NCBI GenBank assembly: GCA_002402965.1
Contig: DHGW01000018.1
Coordinates: forward strand, 1 to 36,051
DNA from: Bacteroidales bacterium UBA4788
GTDB lineage: Bacteria > Bacteroidota > Bacteroidia > Bacteroidales > VadinHA17
Direction: 5' to 3'
DNA length: 36,051 nucleotides
Within the stretch, counting starts at the first letter, position 1, and each line of letters opens with the position of its first letter. Under the pieces are notes generated by a model. The model was given only the letters and a program-made list of their open reading frames with translations. It made no database searches and had not been told where the DNA came from. A program made the position numbers and the translations under genes. Positions 1 through 6,871 of this stretch are shown here, one piece after another.

Positions 1-2
1 CC

Positions 3-107
3 TATGAGAAGTGGTTCAGATGGGTACTGCCACTAATTATTATTCTCTTCCTGCTTGGATTCCTACTGTTGATACCGACAGTATTCATGGAGCTTAAGGG
101 TTTCTGA
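3..107 (+). CDS. C-terminal end of an integral membrane protein (partial)
   Basis: An open frame enters from the left edge and ends at a TGA at 105-107, giving 34 residues. It contains one strongly hydrophobic segment (WVLPLIIILFLLGFLLLIP) followed by a short tail ending ELKGF, so it looks like the last transmembrane helix of a polytopic membrane protein. A transporter, for example of the YfcC/DcuC type, would fit, but that is a guess from hydrophobicity and tail shape only. It converges with the leftward barrel gene that follows. Too little is visible to name it. Confidence 0.5.
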   Translation, partial: YEKWFRWVLPLIIILFLLGFLLLIPTVFMELKGF

Positions 108-128
108 CCCTGACCTGCGCCAGTCACT

Positions 129-159
129 AAAAAAGCCGCCTGCCATGTGGCAGACGGCT
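129..159 (-). terminator. Rho-independent terminator for the leftward barrel gene
   Basis: The arms AGCCG-x-CTGCC and GGCAG-x-CGGCT at 134-159 form a stem with one mismatch and a tiny loop. Read leftward it is followed by a run of six Ts (129-134 on the plus strand is AAAAAA). It lies 30 bp past the stop of the gene ending at 190. Confidence 0.8.
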
Positions 160-189
160 CATCCATATATAATATCCTTCTGCTTTGTA

Positions 190-885
190 TCAGAAGTTAT
201 ATCCTGCCGAGATACCGAAACCGTTATTCTTCAGATTTGATTCACCTTCATAATCCATTATTGACGGAATCATATTCAGGAGTCCGAGCTGAGCATTGAG
301 CCTGAACCATAGTCCCATGCTCATCTCATATCCGACGAAAATATCAGCACCGGCGTCAAAACGCTTGTAATAGGCATTTTCCATCTGCCAGTACTCATCA
401 TCGGTTATTTCACCCTTGAATTTGATCTTCTGCTCCATAGTCGGTGTATTGCTGCCATAATCAACATCCTCTGATCCGAAAAGACCAACCCCCATATACG
501 GGCCAAAACCTACAAGTATGTGTCCGCTTCCAAACTCCGGCATGAAAAGCAGGTGGAGAGGGATGTCAATATAGGATATTCTGGTGGTGGTGTTATACTC
601 ATCATCAGCAGCCTTTATTGGTATAAGCCCCTCATTGTTCCTTGACCCCTTCTGTGAAAGGAGAAGACCGGTCTGGAAATATAAATCGGGTGCTATCGGC
701 ATGCTCGCAGTCACTCCGGCATGGAAACCAACCAGCAAACCGTTGGTCATCTTGTCACCGTTCCCGTCTTGCCCTACCATGTTCTGGAAATTAGGCCCGG
801 CGACAACTCCGAATTCAACCTGCGCCTGAAGCGCAGTTGCCGTTAAAACCATAATTGAAATTACTGCTAAAATCTTTGTTTTCAT
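190..885 (-). CDS. PorT-family outer-membrane beta-barrel protein
   Basis: The protein has 231 residues. A Sec signal peptide is clear (MKTKILAVISIMVLTATALQAQ, about residues 1-22). The mature part shows alternating aromatic/hydrophobic strands separated by polar turns (VEFGVVAGPNFQNM, GFHAGVTASMPI, LYFQTGLLLSQKG, ISYIDIPLHLLF) and ends GISAGYNF with a terminal Phe, as in small eight-stranded barrels. These are features of the PorT/outer-membrane-beta-barrel family common in Bacteroidota. The specific function is not known. It follows the OmpA-type lipoprotein gene by about 40 bp on the same strand, and both share a 12-bp leader sequence. A strong terminator follows it. Confidence 0.8.
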   Translation of the reverse strand: MKTKILAVISIMVLTATALQAQVEFGVVAGPNFQNMVGQDGNGDKMTNGLLVGFHAGVTASMPIAPDLYFQTGLLLSQKGSRNNEGLIPIKAADDEYNTTTRISYIDIPLHLLFMPEFGSGHILVGFGPYMGVGLFGSEDVDYGSNTPTMEQKIKFKGEITDDEYWQMENAYYKRFDAGADIFVGYEMSMGLWFRLNAQLGLLNMIPSIMDYEGESNLKNNGFGISAGYNF

Positions 886-893
886 GATTTAAC

Positions 894-905
894 TTTTTGG
901 TTAAT
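894..905 (-). promoter_or_regulatory. Leader motif ATTAACCAAAAA upstream of the barrel gene
   Basis: Read leftward, ATTAACCAAAAA ends 8 nt before the ATG of the barrel gene. The identical 12-mer lies 9 nt before the preferred ATG of the neighbouring OmpA-type gene (1606-1617). It may be an A-rich translation-initiation element, as Bacteroidota often lack strong Shine-Dalgarno sites, or part of a promoter. The function is inferred only. Confidence 0.3.
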
Positions 906-924
906 AATGAATGGTCTTATGTTA

Positions 925-1596
925 TTATTTTTCTATTTCTGCAGCAGCTTCTGCAACCATTTTTTCATTGGCTGTAATCAGGAACTCAACCCTGCGGTTC
1001 TGCGCCCTGCCCTCTTCTGTTTCGTTATCATATTCCGGCAAGGTCTCTCCAAAACCCTTTGTGGTAATGCGGCCGGTCGTTATCTGGCTGGCAACCAGGT
1101 AGTCTGAGACTGAGGTTGCCCTCTTGACCGACAGGTTCTGGTTGTAAGTCTCGCTTCCCTTGCTGTCAGTATGGCCCTGTACCTCAATATTGGTGTCAGG
1201 GTAGGTGTTCAGCACCTTAACCAGCTTGTCCAGGTTAGCCTTAGCATCTGTGGAAAGATCTGCCTGATCGAAGCCGAACAGTACGGCACTGCTGAACTCC
1301 ACAACAATACCTTCACCAACCCGCTCCACTTTTGCATCAGGAACGGTCTGTTCAATTTCGGCGGCCTGTTTGTCCATCTCGCGGCCAATAATTGCTCCTG
1401 TGGCACCGCCAACAGTGGCTCCTATGATAGCACCCAGTGCGGTATTTCCTGTTGCCTTGCCTATCACTGCACCCATGGCTCCGCCTGCAGCAGTTCCCAC
1501 AACGGCTCCCTTAGTGGTCTTGTTCATTGAGGCGCAACCAGCAAAAAGTACCGTTGCAGCCAGTACAAGGACTAATCCAATGTTGATCTTCTTCAT
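925..1596 (-). CDS. OmpA-family lipoprotein with glycine-zipper segment
   Basis: An outer-membrane lipoprotein that probably anchors the envelope to peptidoglycan. From the ATG at 1596 it has 223 residues. The signal peptide ends in a lipobox-like FAGC (Cys21). A Gly/Ala-rich glycine-zipper segment follows (about 28-75, repeated GAVIG/GAIIG units). The C-terminal OmpA domain (about 105-210) carries the peptidoglycan-binding signature around GHTDSKGSETYNQNLSVKRA and ends with QNRRVEF. An ATG three codons earlier (1605) is also in frame. I prefer 1596 because it gives a compact lipoprotein signal and puts the shared ATTAACCAAAAA leader at the same distance from the ATG as in the next gene. Confidence 0.9.
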   Translation of the reverse strand: MKKINIGLVLVLAATVLFAGCASMNKTTKGAVVGTAAGGAMGAVIGKATGNTALGAIIGATVGGATGAIIGREMDKQAAEIEQTVPDAKVERVGEGIVVEFSSAVLFGFDQADLSTDAKANLDKLVKVLNTYPDTNIEVQGHTDSKGSETYNQNLSVKRATSVSDYLVASQITTGRITTKGFGETLPEYDNETEEGRAQNRRVEFLITANEKMVAEAAAEIEK

Positions 1597-1605
1597 GTTT
1601 TTCAT

Positions 1606-1617
1606 TTTTTGGTTAAT
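1606..1617 (-). promoter_or_regulatory. Leader motif ATTAACCAAAAA upstream of the OmpA-type gene
   Basis: Second copy of the 12-mer also found at 894-905. It ends 9 nt before the ATG at 1596 and directly abuts the alternative ATG at 1605. The equal spacing supports the downstream start. Its role is not established. Confidence 0.3.
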
Positions 1618-1642
1618 GCTACCAGATTAATAATTTTTTTTC

Positions 1643-3196
1643 CTATTTTTTCATTGCTCTTGTCAGTATCCCCATTACCCCGCGTATGAAGGTGGCCGAA
1701 GTCAGCACCTTGACAACAGGGTGAGTGGCAGTCCTCCGCCGTGCAGATGAACCGGTTGCCCTGCCTCCTGTCCTGCCTGATGAGCGCCCGGCACTCCTCT
1801 CATCCGCCCTTTGGGCTTCCGCATCGCTCCGCTCCTGCTCTGCTGCCTGAATTTTTTTCTCCAGCATCTCAGCAGCACTCTCGGGATCAACAATCCTCGA
1901 GTATTTTGTTACCAGTTGTGACGACCTGTTGATAGTATCAATTTCCTCCGGAGTAAGTATGTCCATCCTGCTCATCGGGGCACGGACCATCATCACCGCC
2001 AGAGGTGTAGGGATACCTTTCTCATTCAGTGCGGTCACAAGCGCCTCGCCGGTGCCGAGGGAGGTAATTGCCTCCTCTGTCCTGTAGTAATCAGAAAGAG
2101 GAAAGTTCTCTGCCGTAAGCCTGATATCCTTCCTGTCATTGGCAGTAAAGGCACGCAGTGCATGCTGCACCTTCAGTCCAAGCTGGGCAAGTACTGAAGC
2201 CGGAACATCCATCGGGTTCTGGGTGATAAAGTAAACACCCACGCCTTTGGAACGTATAAGTTTGACTATTGTTTCGATCTGTTCGAGAAGAACCTTGCTG
2301 GCCTGGTTGAAGATCAGGTGGGCCTCATCGATGAATATCACCAGTTCCGGTTTGGGCTGATCACCCTTCTCAGGCATCCTGTTGTAAACCTCGGCAAGCA
2401 GCGATAGCATGAATGTAGAGAAGAGCTTCGGCTTGTCCTGAATGTCGGTAAGCCTGATGATGTTAATATAGCCGTTCCCGTTGCTGTCTCTGCGCATGAG
2501 ATCCATGACATCAAAGGACTCCTCACCGAAAAATCGCTCTGCGCCCTGCTGCTCCAGCTCAATGATCTTGCGCAGGATAACACCGGTAGATGACGTGGAC
2601 ATCGCACCGTACTCCTTCTCCAACTCCTCCTTGCCCTCGCCGGTCAGGTACTGTATGACCTTACGGATGTCCTTCAGGTCTATGAGTCCCAGCCTGTTGT
2701 CATCACAGTATTTGAATATTATTGACATGATGCCTGCCTGAACATCATTCAGGTCAAGTATCCTTGAGAAGAGCACTGGCCCGAATTCAGACACCGCTGC
2801 ACGAAGCCTGACCCCGTTCTGTTCGGATATCGTCAGAAGCTCAACCGGGAATCCCATCGTCGAATAGGGCAGGTTCATCCTGGTGTGCCTGTCCCTGATG
2901 AAATCATTCTCCGCACCCGGCCTGGCCACACCGCTGAGGTCTCCCTTTACGTCCATGACCAGTGACGGTATGCCTTTCAGCGAGAGCTGCTCCGAGATAA
3001 CCTGAAGAGTCTTCGTCTTTCCTGTTCCTGTTGCCCCGGCAATGAGCCCGTGACGGTTGATAGTTTTAAGTGGTATGCGAATGAACGCATCAGCGACAGC
3101 CTCCTTATCAAGCATCGCACCCCCGAGTATGATATAATCGCCTTTGCAGGCATACCCAGTGCTGATGTGGTTGAAAAATTCATCTTTTTTGCTCAT
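1643..3196 (-). CDS. HerA-like P-loop ATPase, DUF853 family
   Basis: This 517-residue protein has the DUF853/YjgR architecture. The P-loop GATGTGKT is at residues 54-61. VMDVKGDLSG follows, and the Walker B-like segment LVIFIDEAHLIF lies near 285-292. Motifs such as GVGVYFITQNPMDVP complete a HerA/FtsK-type core. The C-terminal tail (about 455-500) is charged and then rich in Ser/Gly/Arg (AGRSSGRTGGRATGSSARRR), probably disordered, and may bind nucleic acid or an acidic surface. The biological role of DUF853 proteins is not well established. HerA partner nucleases (NurA type) are not adjacent. It is followed by the OmpA-type gene on the same strand after a 46-bp gap to its preferred start. 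Confidence 0.88.
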   Translation of the reverse strand: MSKKDEFFNHISTGYACKGDYIILGGAMLDKEAVADAFIRIPLKTINRHGLIAGATGTGKTKTLQVISEQLSLKGIPSLVMDVKGDLSGVARPGAENDFIRDRHTRMNLPYSTMGFPVELLTISEQNGVRLRAAVSEFGPVLFSRILDLNDVQAGIMSIIFKYCDDNRLGLIDLKDIRKVIQYLTGEGKEELEKEYGAMSTSSTGVILRKIIELEQQGAERFFGEESFDVMDLMRRDSNGNGYINIIRLTDIQDKPKLFSTFMLSLLAEVYNRMPEKGDQPKPELVIFIDEAHLIFNQASKVLLEQIETIVKLIRSKGVGVYFITQNPMDVPASVLAQLGLKVQHALRAFTANDRKDIRLTAENFPLSDYYRTEEAITSLGTGEALVTALNEKGIPTPLAVMMVRAPMSRMDILTPEEIDTINRSSQLVTKYSRIVDPESAAEMLEKKIQAAEQERSDAEAQRADERSAGRSSGRTGGRATGSSARRRTATHPVVKVLTSATFIRGVMGILTRAMKK

Positions 3197-3213
3197 TGCC
3201 TTATTATTATAGT

Positions 3214-3248
3214 AAATAAAAGCCGTTGAGACACCTGCCCCAACGGCT
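3214..3248 (-). terminator. Rho-independent terminator after the TlpA-type gene
   Basis: The perfect 8-bp inverted repeat AGCCGTTG/CAACGGCT (3221-3228 and 3241-3248) encloses a 12-nt loop. Read leftward it is followed by TTTATTT (3214-3220). It lies just after the stop of the gene ending at 3272 and separates it from the HerA-like gene. Confidence 0.85.
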
Positions 3249-3271
3249 ATCTAAATTAGTAATTTTTAAAA

Positions 3272-4378
3272 TTACTTGGTATCAAGAATCTCTTTTACTT
3301 TCTGGGCAAGAGCATCGCCGCGAAGGTTATGCCCTACGATGATGCCATTGGCATCCAGAAGGAAGTTGGCCGGTATGGCGCTCACTGCATACTGCTTGGC
3401 AGGTGCACAGTCCCAGTATTTCAGGTCAGAGACATGTGTCCAGGTGAGTTTGTCATCCGAGATGGCCTTCACCCAGTCTTCCTTGCTGCGGTCAAGCGAT
3501 ACGCCGAACACGTCAAATCCCTTCTTGTTATATTCATTCCAGATCTTCACAACGTTCGGGTTCTCCTGGCGGCAGGGTCCGCACCATGCTGCCCAGAAAT
3601 CGAGGAGCAACAGCTGAGTGTTTCCTCCCAGTTTCGAATAAAGCGACACGGGGTTGCCGTCTACATCATTCAGGGTGAAGTCGGGGGCCTTCTGCCCAAT
3701 GGCAACAGCCTTGAGCTGAACAAGCCTTTCCTTCATGGTGACGACTGACTTAACCTTGTTGAGCGAAGTATCGAGTTTGCCAAGAAGGCCTTCCATCTCG
3801 TCTGCCTCAAGGTAATAGGCCAGTTCGCCAAGTACCGCAGGTGTCACATATGAGGCGGGATTATTTGCGATAAACTCTTTCCTGACATCCTTCTGTTTCA
3901 TATCCAGAGCCTCAAGTTCCTTCTCTATTGACGAAGCGAGTTCTTCATTGCCCTCCATTTTTGCTGCACGGTAACGGTCGTATATTTTCGTCATCTCAGC
4001 ATTCGACTCGTCAAACAGCGCTTTATAACTGTCAAACTCGGTCTGGGTTGCCGAACCGCTCACTGATGCCAGGTAAAGTGAATCGGCATGACCGTGAATC
4101 GTAATCTCCGAGTTTTCGAGATAGAAATTCAGCCCGCCACGTTTGCCCTGGATGGCAAGGTTTACAAGCTGCGGATAATCAATGACACCTTCCAGTGTGA
4201 AAGCTCCGTTTGCAAGGACTGCGGTATCTATGCCTTCATAGCCGCCAGGAATCCTTTTCTGCAGGATGATCGTCTCGTCGGCGGCCCCGTCAATTGTACC
4301 TGAAATCACGAATTTAGGTTCCCTGGCGCATGATGCTGCAACTACTGCGGCCAGAAGAAGGATAATTGTCTTTTTCAT
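3272..4378 (-). CDS. TlpA-type thiol-disulfide lipoprotein with DUF4369 domain
   Basis: A 368-residue periplasm-facing lipoprotein that probably reduces or exchanges disulfides. Its signal ends in AASC (Cys17), a lipobox. Residues about 22-115 form a beta-rich DUF4369 domain. Residues about 115-225 are helical and charged. The C-terminal thioredoxin-like domain (about 228-368) begins GQKAPDFTL and carries the redox motif WCGPC at 265-269. A candidate cis-proline lies in SAIPANFLLD. This domain order is typical of Bacteroidota TlpA/ResA-like proteins. The client is unknown; cytochrome maturation or envelope protein quality control are possible. It has its own -7 promoter element at 4422-4429 and its own terminator. 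Confidence 0.92.
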   Translation of the reverse strand: MKKTIILLLAAVVAASCAREPKFVISGTIDGAADETIILQKRIPGGYEGIDTAVLANGAFTLEGVIDYPQLVNLAIQGKRGGLNFYLENSEITIHGHADSLYLASVSGSATQTEFDSYKALFDESNAEMTKIYDRYRAAKMEGNEELASSIEKELEALDMKQKDVRKEFIANNPASYVTPAVLGELAYYLEADEMEGLLGKLDTSLNKVKSVVTMKERLVQLKAVAIGQKAPDFTLNDVDGNPVSLYSKLGGNTQLLLLDFWAAWCGPCRQENPNVVKIWNEYNKKGFDVFGVSLDRSKEDWVKAISDDKLTWTHVSDLKYWDCAPAKQYAVSAIPANFLLDANGIIVGHNLRGDALAQKVKEILDTK

Positions 4379-4421
4379 CTGAACATTTTTAATCAGTAAA
4401 CACTATTTTTTAACTAAGGTT

Positions 4422-4429
4422 CAAAGATA
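4422..4429 (-). promoter_or_regulatory. Bacteroidota -7 promoter element (TATCTTTG) for the TlpA-type gene
   Basis: Read leftward, TATCTTTG matches TAnnTTTG exactly. The predicted transcription start is about 4415, giving a leader of roughly 37 nt. No clear -33 box is visible. Confidence 0.6.
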
Positions 4430-4449
4430 CTAATATTTGCTTAATGACT

Positions 4450-5541
4450 TTACCTGCTGAAATATTTGTCGAGCAGAATGGAGGCGGGTTTGTAGGATGT
4501 CGTCTCTCCTTCGCGGAGTTGCCTCTCCAAATCCGGAAGAAGCTCTGCCACGTCCGGATGATTGTAGAAGGAATGCTTCAGTGTGTCGATAATGGTTTCG
4601 TGCATACGCGTCACAGCCTGATCGCGTCTTCGTTCCCAGAACCAGCCGTTGCTCTTGGTAACGCTTACATAGTCTCGTATCGTCTCCCATATTTCCGCTA
4701 TACCGGTCTTCTCAAGCGAGGAGCATGTCATGACTCTGGCGCTCCACCTGGACGGTGAGGCAGGAAACAGGTGAAGTGCGTTTTTGTACTGCACTCTGGC
4801 CATCTCCGCTTTCCGGACGTTACTGCCGTCAGCCTTGGTGATCACTATTGTGTCAGCCATCTCCATGATGCCTCTCTTGATCCCCTGCAGCTCATCGCCT
4901 GCACCGGCAAGCATCAGCACCAGGAAGAAGTCTACCATTGAATGTGCTGCTGTCTCCGACTGTCCCACGCCCACCGTCTCAACAAGGATAGTGTCGAACC
5001 CTGCTGCCTCGCACAGGATTATAGTTTCACGTGTCTTACGTGCAACGCCGCCGAGTGTTCCCGCGGACGGTGAAGGACGGATAAAGGCGTCAGGGTCAGC
5101 GCTCAGCTGTTCCATCCGGGTCTTGTCTCCCATGATGCTGCCTCCGCTCTGCTGGCTGCTCGGGTCAATGGCCAGCACTGCCAGGCGCCTCCCGTAGCGT
5201 CGCGTCAGCATTGTTCCGAATGTGTCTATGAATGTGCTCTTGCCGGCGCCGGGGACACCCGTGATGCCGACCCTCACCGAGCGTGAGCTGGCGGGGAGGC
5301 AACGCTCCACCACTGCCTGTGCAAGATCATAATGCTCCGGGAGACTGCTCTCAATAAGAGTGATAGCCTGGCTCAGGATGGTCCGGTCACCCCGGAGTAT
5401 CCCGTCAGCATAATCGTCAGCATTGAGTTTCCTTCGCCTGTTCTTCTTCAGGCGGTTCAGCATGTCAGGGTTAATGCTCGGAGGCTGGGGTACTCCCTGC
5501 TGTACCGAGAGAGCCCCGGTTGATCGCCTTTCCCTGCTCAT
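4450..5541 (-). CDS. meaB: Methylmalonyl-CoA mutase-associated GTPase MeaB
   Basis: MeaB is a G3E-family P-loop GTPase that protects and loads adenosylcobalamin on methylmalonyl-CoA mutase. It has 363 residues, slightly longer than usual because of a basic N-terminal arm. The P-loop GVPGAGKS is at 95-102. DPSSQQSGGSIMGDKTRM, ETVGVGQSE and the guanine-specificity motif ITKADG follow in the family order. The C-terminal 40 residues form the helical dimerisation arm. The mutase genes (mutA/mutB) are not in the window, although carboxylase subunits that could feed the same pathway lie 20 kb away. It lies 23 bp after the DUF1573 gene and probably shares its promoter. Confidence 0.95.
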   Translation of the reverse strand: MSRERRSTGALSVQQGVPQPPSINPDMLNRLKKNRRRKLNADDYADGILRGDRTILSQAITLIESSLPEHYDLAQAVVERCLPASSRSVRVGITGVPGAGKSTFIDTFGTMLTRRYGRRLAVLAIDPSSQQSGGSIMGDKTRMEQLSADPDAFIRPSPSAGTLGGVARKTRETIILCEAAGFDTILVETVGVGQSETAAHSMVDFFLVLMLAGAGDELQGIKRGIMEMADTIVITKADGSNVRKAEMARVQYKNALHLFPASPSRWSARVMTCSSLEKTGIAEIWETIRDYVSVTKSNGWFWERRRDQAVTRMHETIIDTLKHSFYNHPDVAELLPDLERQLREGETTSYKPASILLDKYFSR

Positions 5542-5564
5542 CGCGATGCTGTCCCCCGTCTTCC

Positions 5565-6656
5565 TTATTTCGCCTTGTCTCCTTCAACAAGCACCTCACC
5601 CTTGATCATCAGCATCACCTCTGAGTTCTTGGGATCATTGGTATAGACAAAGATGTTCTTGTAGATCTGACCCTTGTAACCTCCCGAATTGAACTTGGCC
5701 TTGATGGAACTCTTCGCACCCGGTTTGATGACGTTCTCCGTGGGCATGAGAGCCGTACAACCGCAACCCGACTTGACATGCCTGATGATCAGGTCACTCT
5801 TGCCCTCATTTGTGAAGACAAACTCAACATCGGCGGAGGCATTCTGCTTGATGGTCCCGAAATCCACGGTATTCGATACCAGCTTGAAGACTGGCGCACT
5901 CGCAAGCTGCTGGCTTGTCAATCCCGAAAAATCCTCAACCAGGTTGGCCGAAACATAGAGGTAAATGTTGGGCTGTGGCTGGCCGTTCACCTTAAGGCGT
6001 ACCAGGTCATTTACGTTGCCCCAGCTGCTGTTGTTGAGATTGGCATCATAAGTGCCCTCGATAATTCCCTTCTCACCAGGCTTGAGGGTGGCGGGGGACA
6101 TCTTCAGCCGGAGATGTGCCGGCAGATTCTCGAACTCGACTGTTGCCGGCTCCTTTGAGGTGTTGATGACAGGCATCACCCTGATCTTCTTTTCCGTCTT
6201 CTTTGTGGTGGTGAAGGCCAGATGATTCGACTGGAACCTTACCGGGCCAACAGCAAAAGTGTACTGCTCTTCCAGGGTCTTCTCACGGGGTGTCACCTGC
6301 CCTTCAATGATAAGCACCGTTACTGCCGGCTTCGCATTTGAGTATACAGAGATACTCTTGGCAAAATTGTTGCTGTAACCTCGGGGATCGAACACCGCAG
6401 TGACAAATCCCTTGCCGCCGGGAGGAACAGGCGATTTTGTATAGTCAGAAGCTGTACAGCCGCATGAAGGCTGGACCCTGGTAATGACCAAAACTGAATC
6501 ACCCGTGTTGGTGAAATTGAAGATGGCTTCCTGCTTGCCTGCCTCTTCCTTGATACTACCGTAATTATGACGGGTGCTGGCAAAATTCAGTTTCGGCTGA
6601 GCAGCCAACCCGGCCACCGTCATTAAAAAGACCACTAATGTCAAACTTCTTTTCAT
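5565..6656 (-). CDS. Secreted protein with two DUF1573 domains
   Basis: A 363-residue exported protein with a signal peptide (MKRSLTLVVFLMTVAGLAAQ). It carries two Ig-like DUF1573 domains. The first is about 22-115 with the signature SCGCTA at 64-69. The second is about 255-350 with GCGCTA (Cys298 and Cys300). Each is followed by the pattern PGGKG or PGAKSSIKAKF and a YSNA/YTNDP strand. A middle Ig-like stretch (about 130-235) lacks the cysteines. DUF1573 proteins are abundant in Bacteroidota, but their role is not known; the paired cysteines could be a disulfide or metal site. It is the first gene of a probable two-gene unit with meaB and has a -7 element about 95 bp upstream. Confidence 0.88.
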   Translation of the reverse strand: MKRSLTLVVFLMTVAGLAAQPKLNFASTRHNYGSIKEEAGKQEAIFNFTNTGDSVLVITRVQPSCGCTASDYTKSPVPPGGKGFVTAVFDPRGYSNNFAKSISVYSNAKPAVTVLIIEGQVTPREKTLEEQYTFAVGPVRFQSNHLAFTTTKKTEKKIRVMPVINTSKEPATVEFENLPAHLRLKMSPATLKPGEKGIIEGTYDANLNNSSWGNVNDLVRLKVNGQPQPNIYLYVSANLVEDFSGLTSQQLASAPVFKLVSNTVDFGTIKQNASADVEFVFTNEGKSDLIIRHVKSGCGCTALMPTENVIKPGAKSSIKAKFNSGGYKGQIYKNIFVYTNDPKNSEVMLMIKGEVLVEGDKAK

Positions 6657-6750
6657 AGTTTTTTTGTTTACTACATGAATAAGACAATTCTGCTGTCAGT
6701 TCATCTCAAGAACAAACATCAGGCCATTCAGGTTGTATCATAATAACCAC

Positions 6751-6758
6751 CAAAATTA
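6751..6758 (-). promoter_or_regulatory. -7 promoter element (TAATTTTG) for the DUF1573-meaB unit
   Basis: Read leftward, TAATTTTG fits TAnnTTTG. The predicted start near 6744 gives a leader of about 88 nt. It lies back to back with the rightward element at 6801-6808, so this 215-bp gap is a divergent promoter region. Confidence 0.5.
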
Positions 6759-6800
6759 ATAAAAAAGTATAAGCGGCTGTTTTTTTATTGGTTTATCCAT

Positions 6801-6808
6801 TAGTTTTG
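6801..6808 (+). promoter_or_regulatory. -7 promoter element (TAGTTTTG) for the large envelope protein
   Basis: TAGTTTTG matches TAnnTTTG, and a T-rich stretch lies about 20 bp upstream at 6780-6786. The predicted transcription start near 6815 gives a leader of about 57 nt that contains two hairpins. Confidence 0.55.
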
Positions 6809-6828
6809 TCACTGGGATGCCCTCTTTT

Positions 6829-6864
6829 GGAACAGATTTTGTTCCGGTGCGAAGGCGTTCCGCC
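6829..6864 (+). promoter_or_regulatory. Two hairpins in the 5' leader of the large envelope protein
   Basis: A perfect inverted repeat GGAACA-GATTT-TGTTCC occupies 6829-6845. A second, GGCG-TTC-CGCC, occupies 6854-6864. Both lie between the predicted transcription start and the ATG at 6872, and the second ends only 7 nt before it. They could form RNA structures that affect ribosome access, or the first could be a DNA operator. There is no T-tract, so termination is unlikely. Confidence 0.45.
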
Positions 6865-6871
6865 ATTGGTT

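Noticed and set aside
1171..1530. 119-codon rightward ORF opposite the OmpA-type gene
   Set aside because: It is an antisense frame over a clear OmpA-domain gene, rich in Cys and His with no family signature.
6675..6743. 22-codon rightward ORF upstream of the large envelope gene
   Set aside because: It lies upstream of the rightward promoter, opposite the DUF1573 leader, has no recognisable sequence, and such short ORFs arise by chance.
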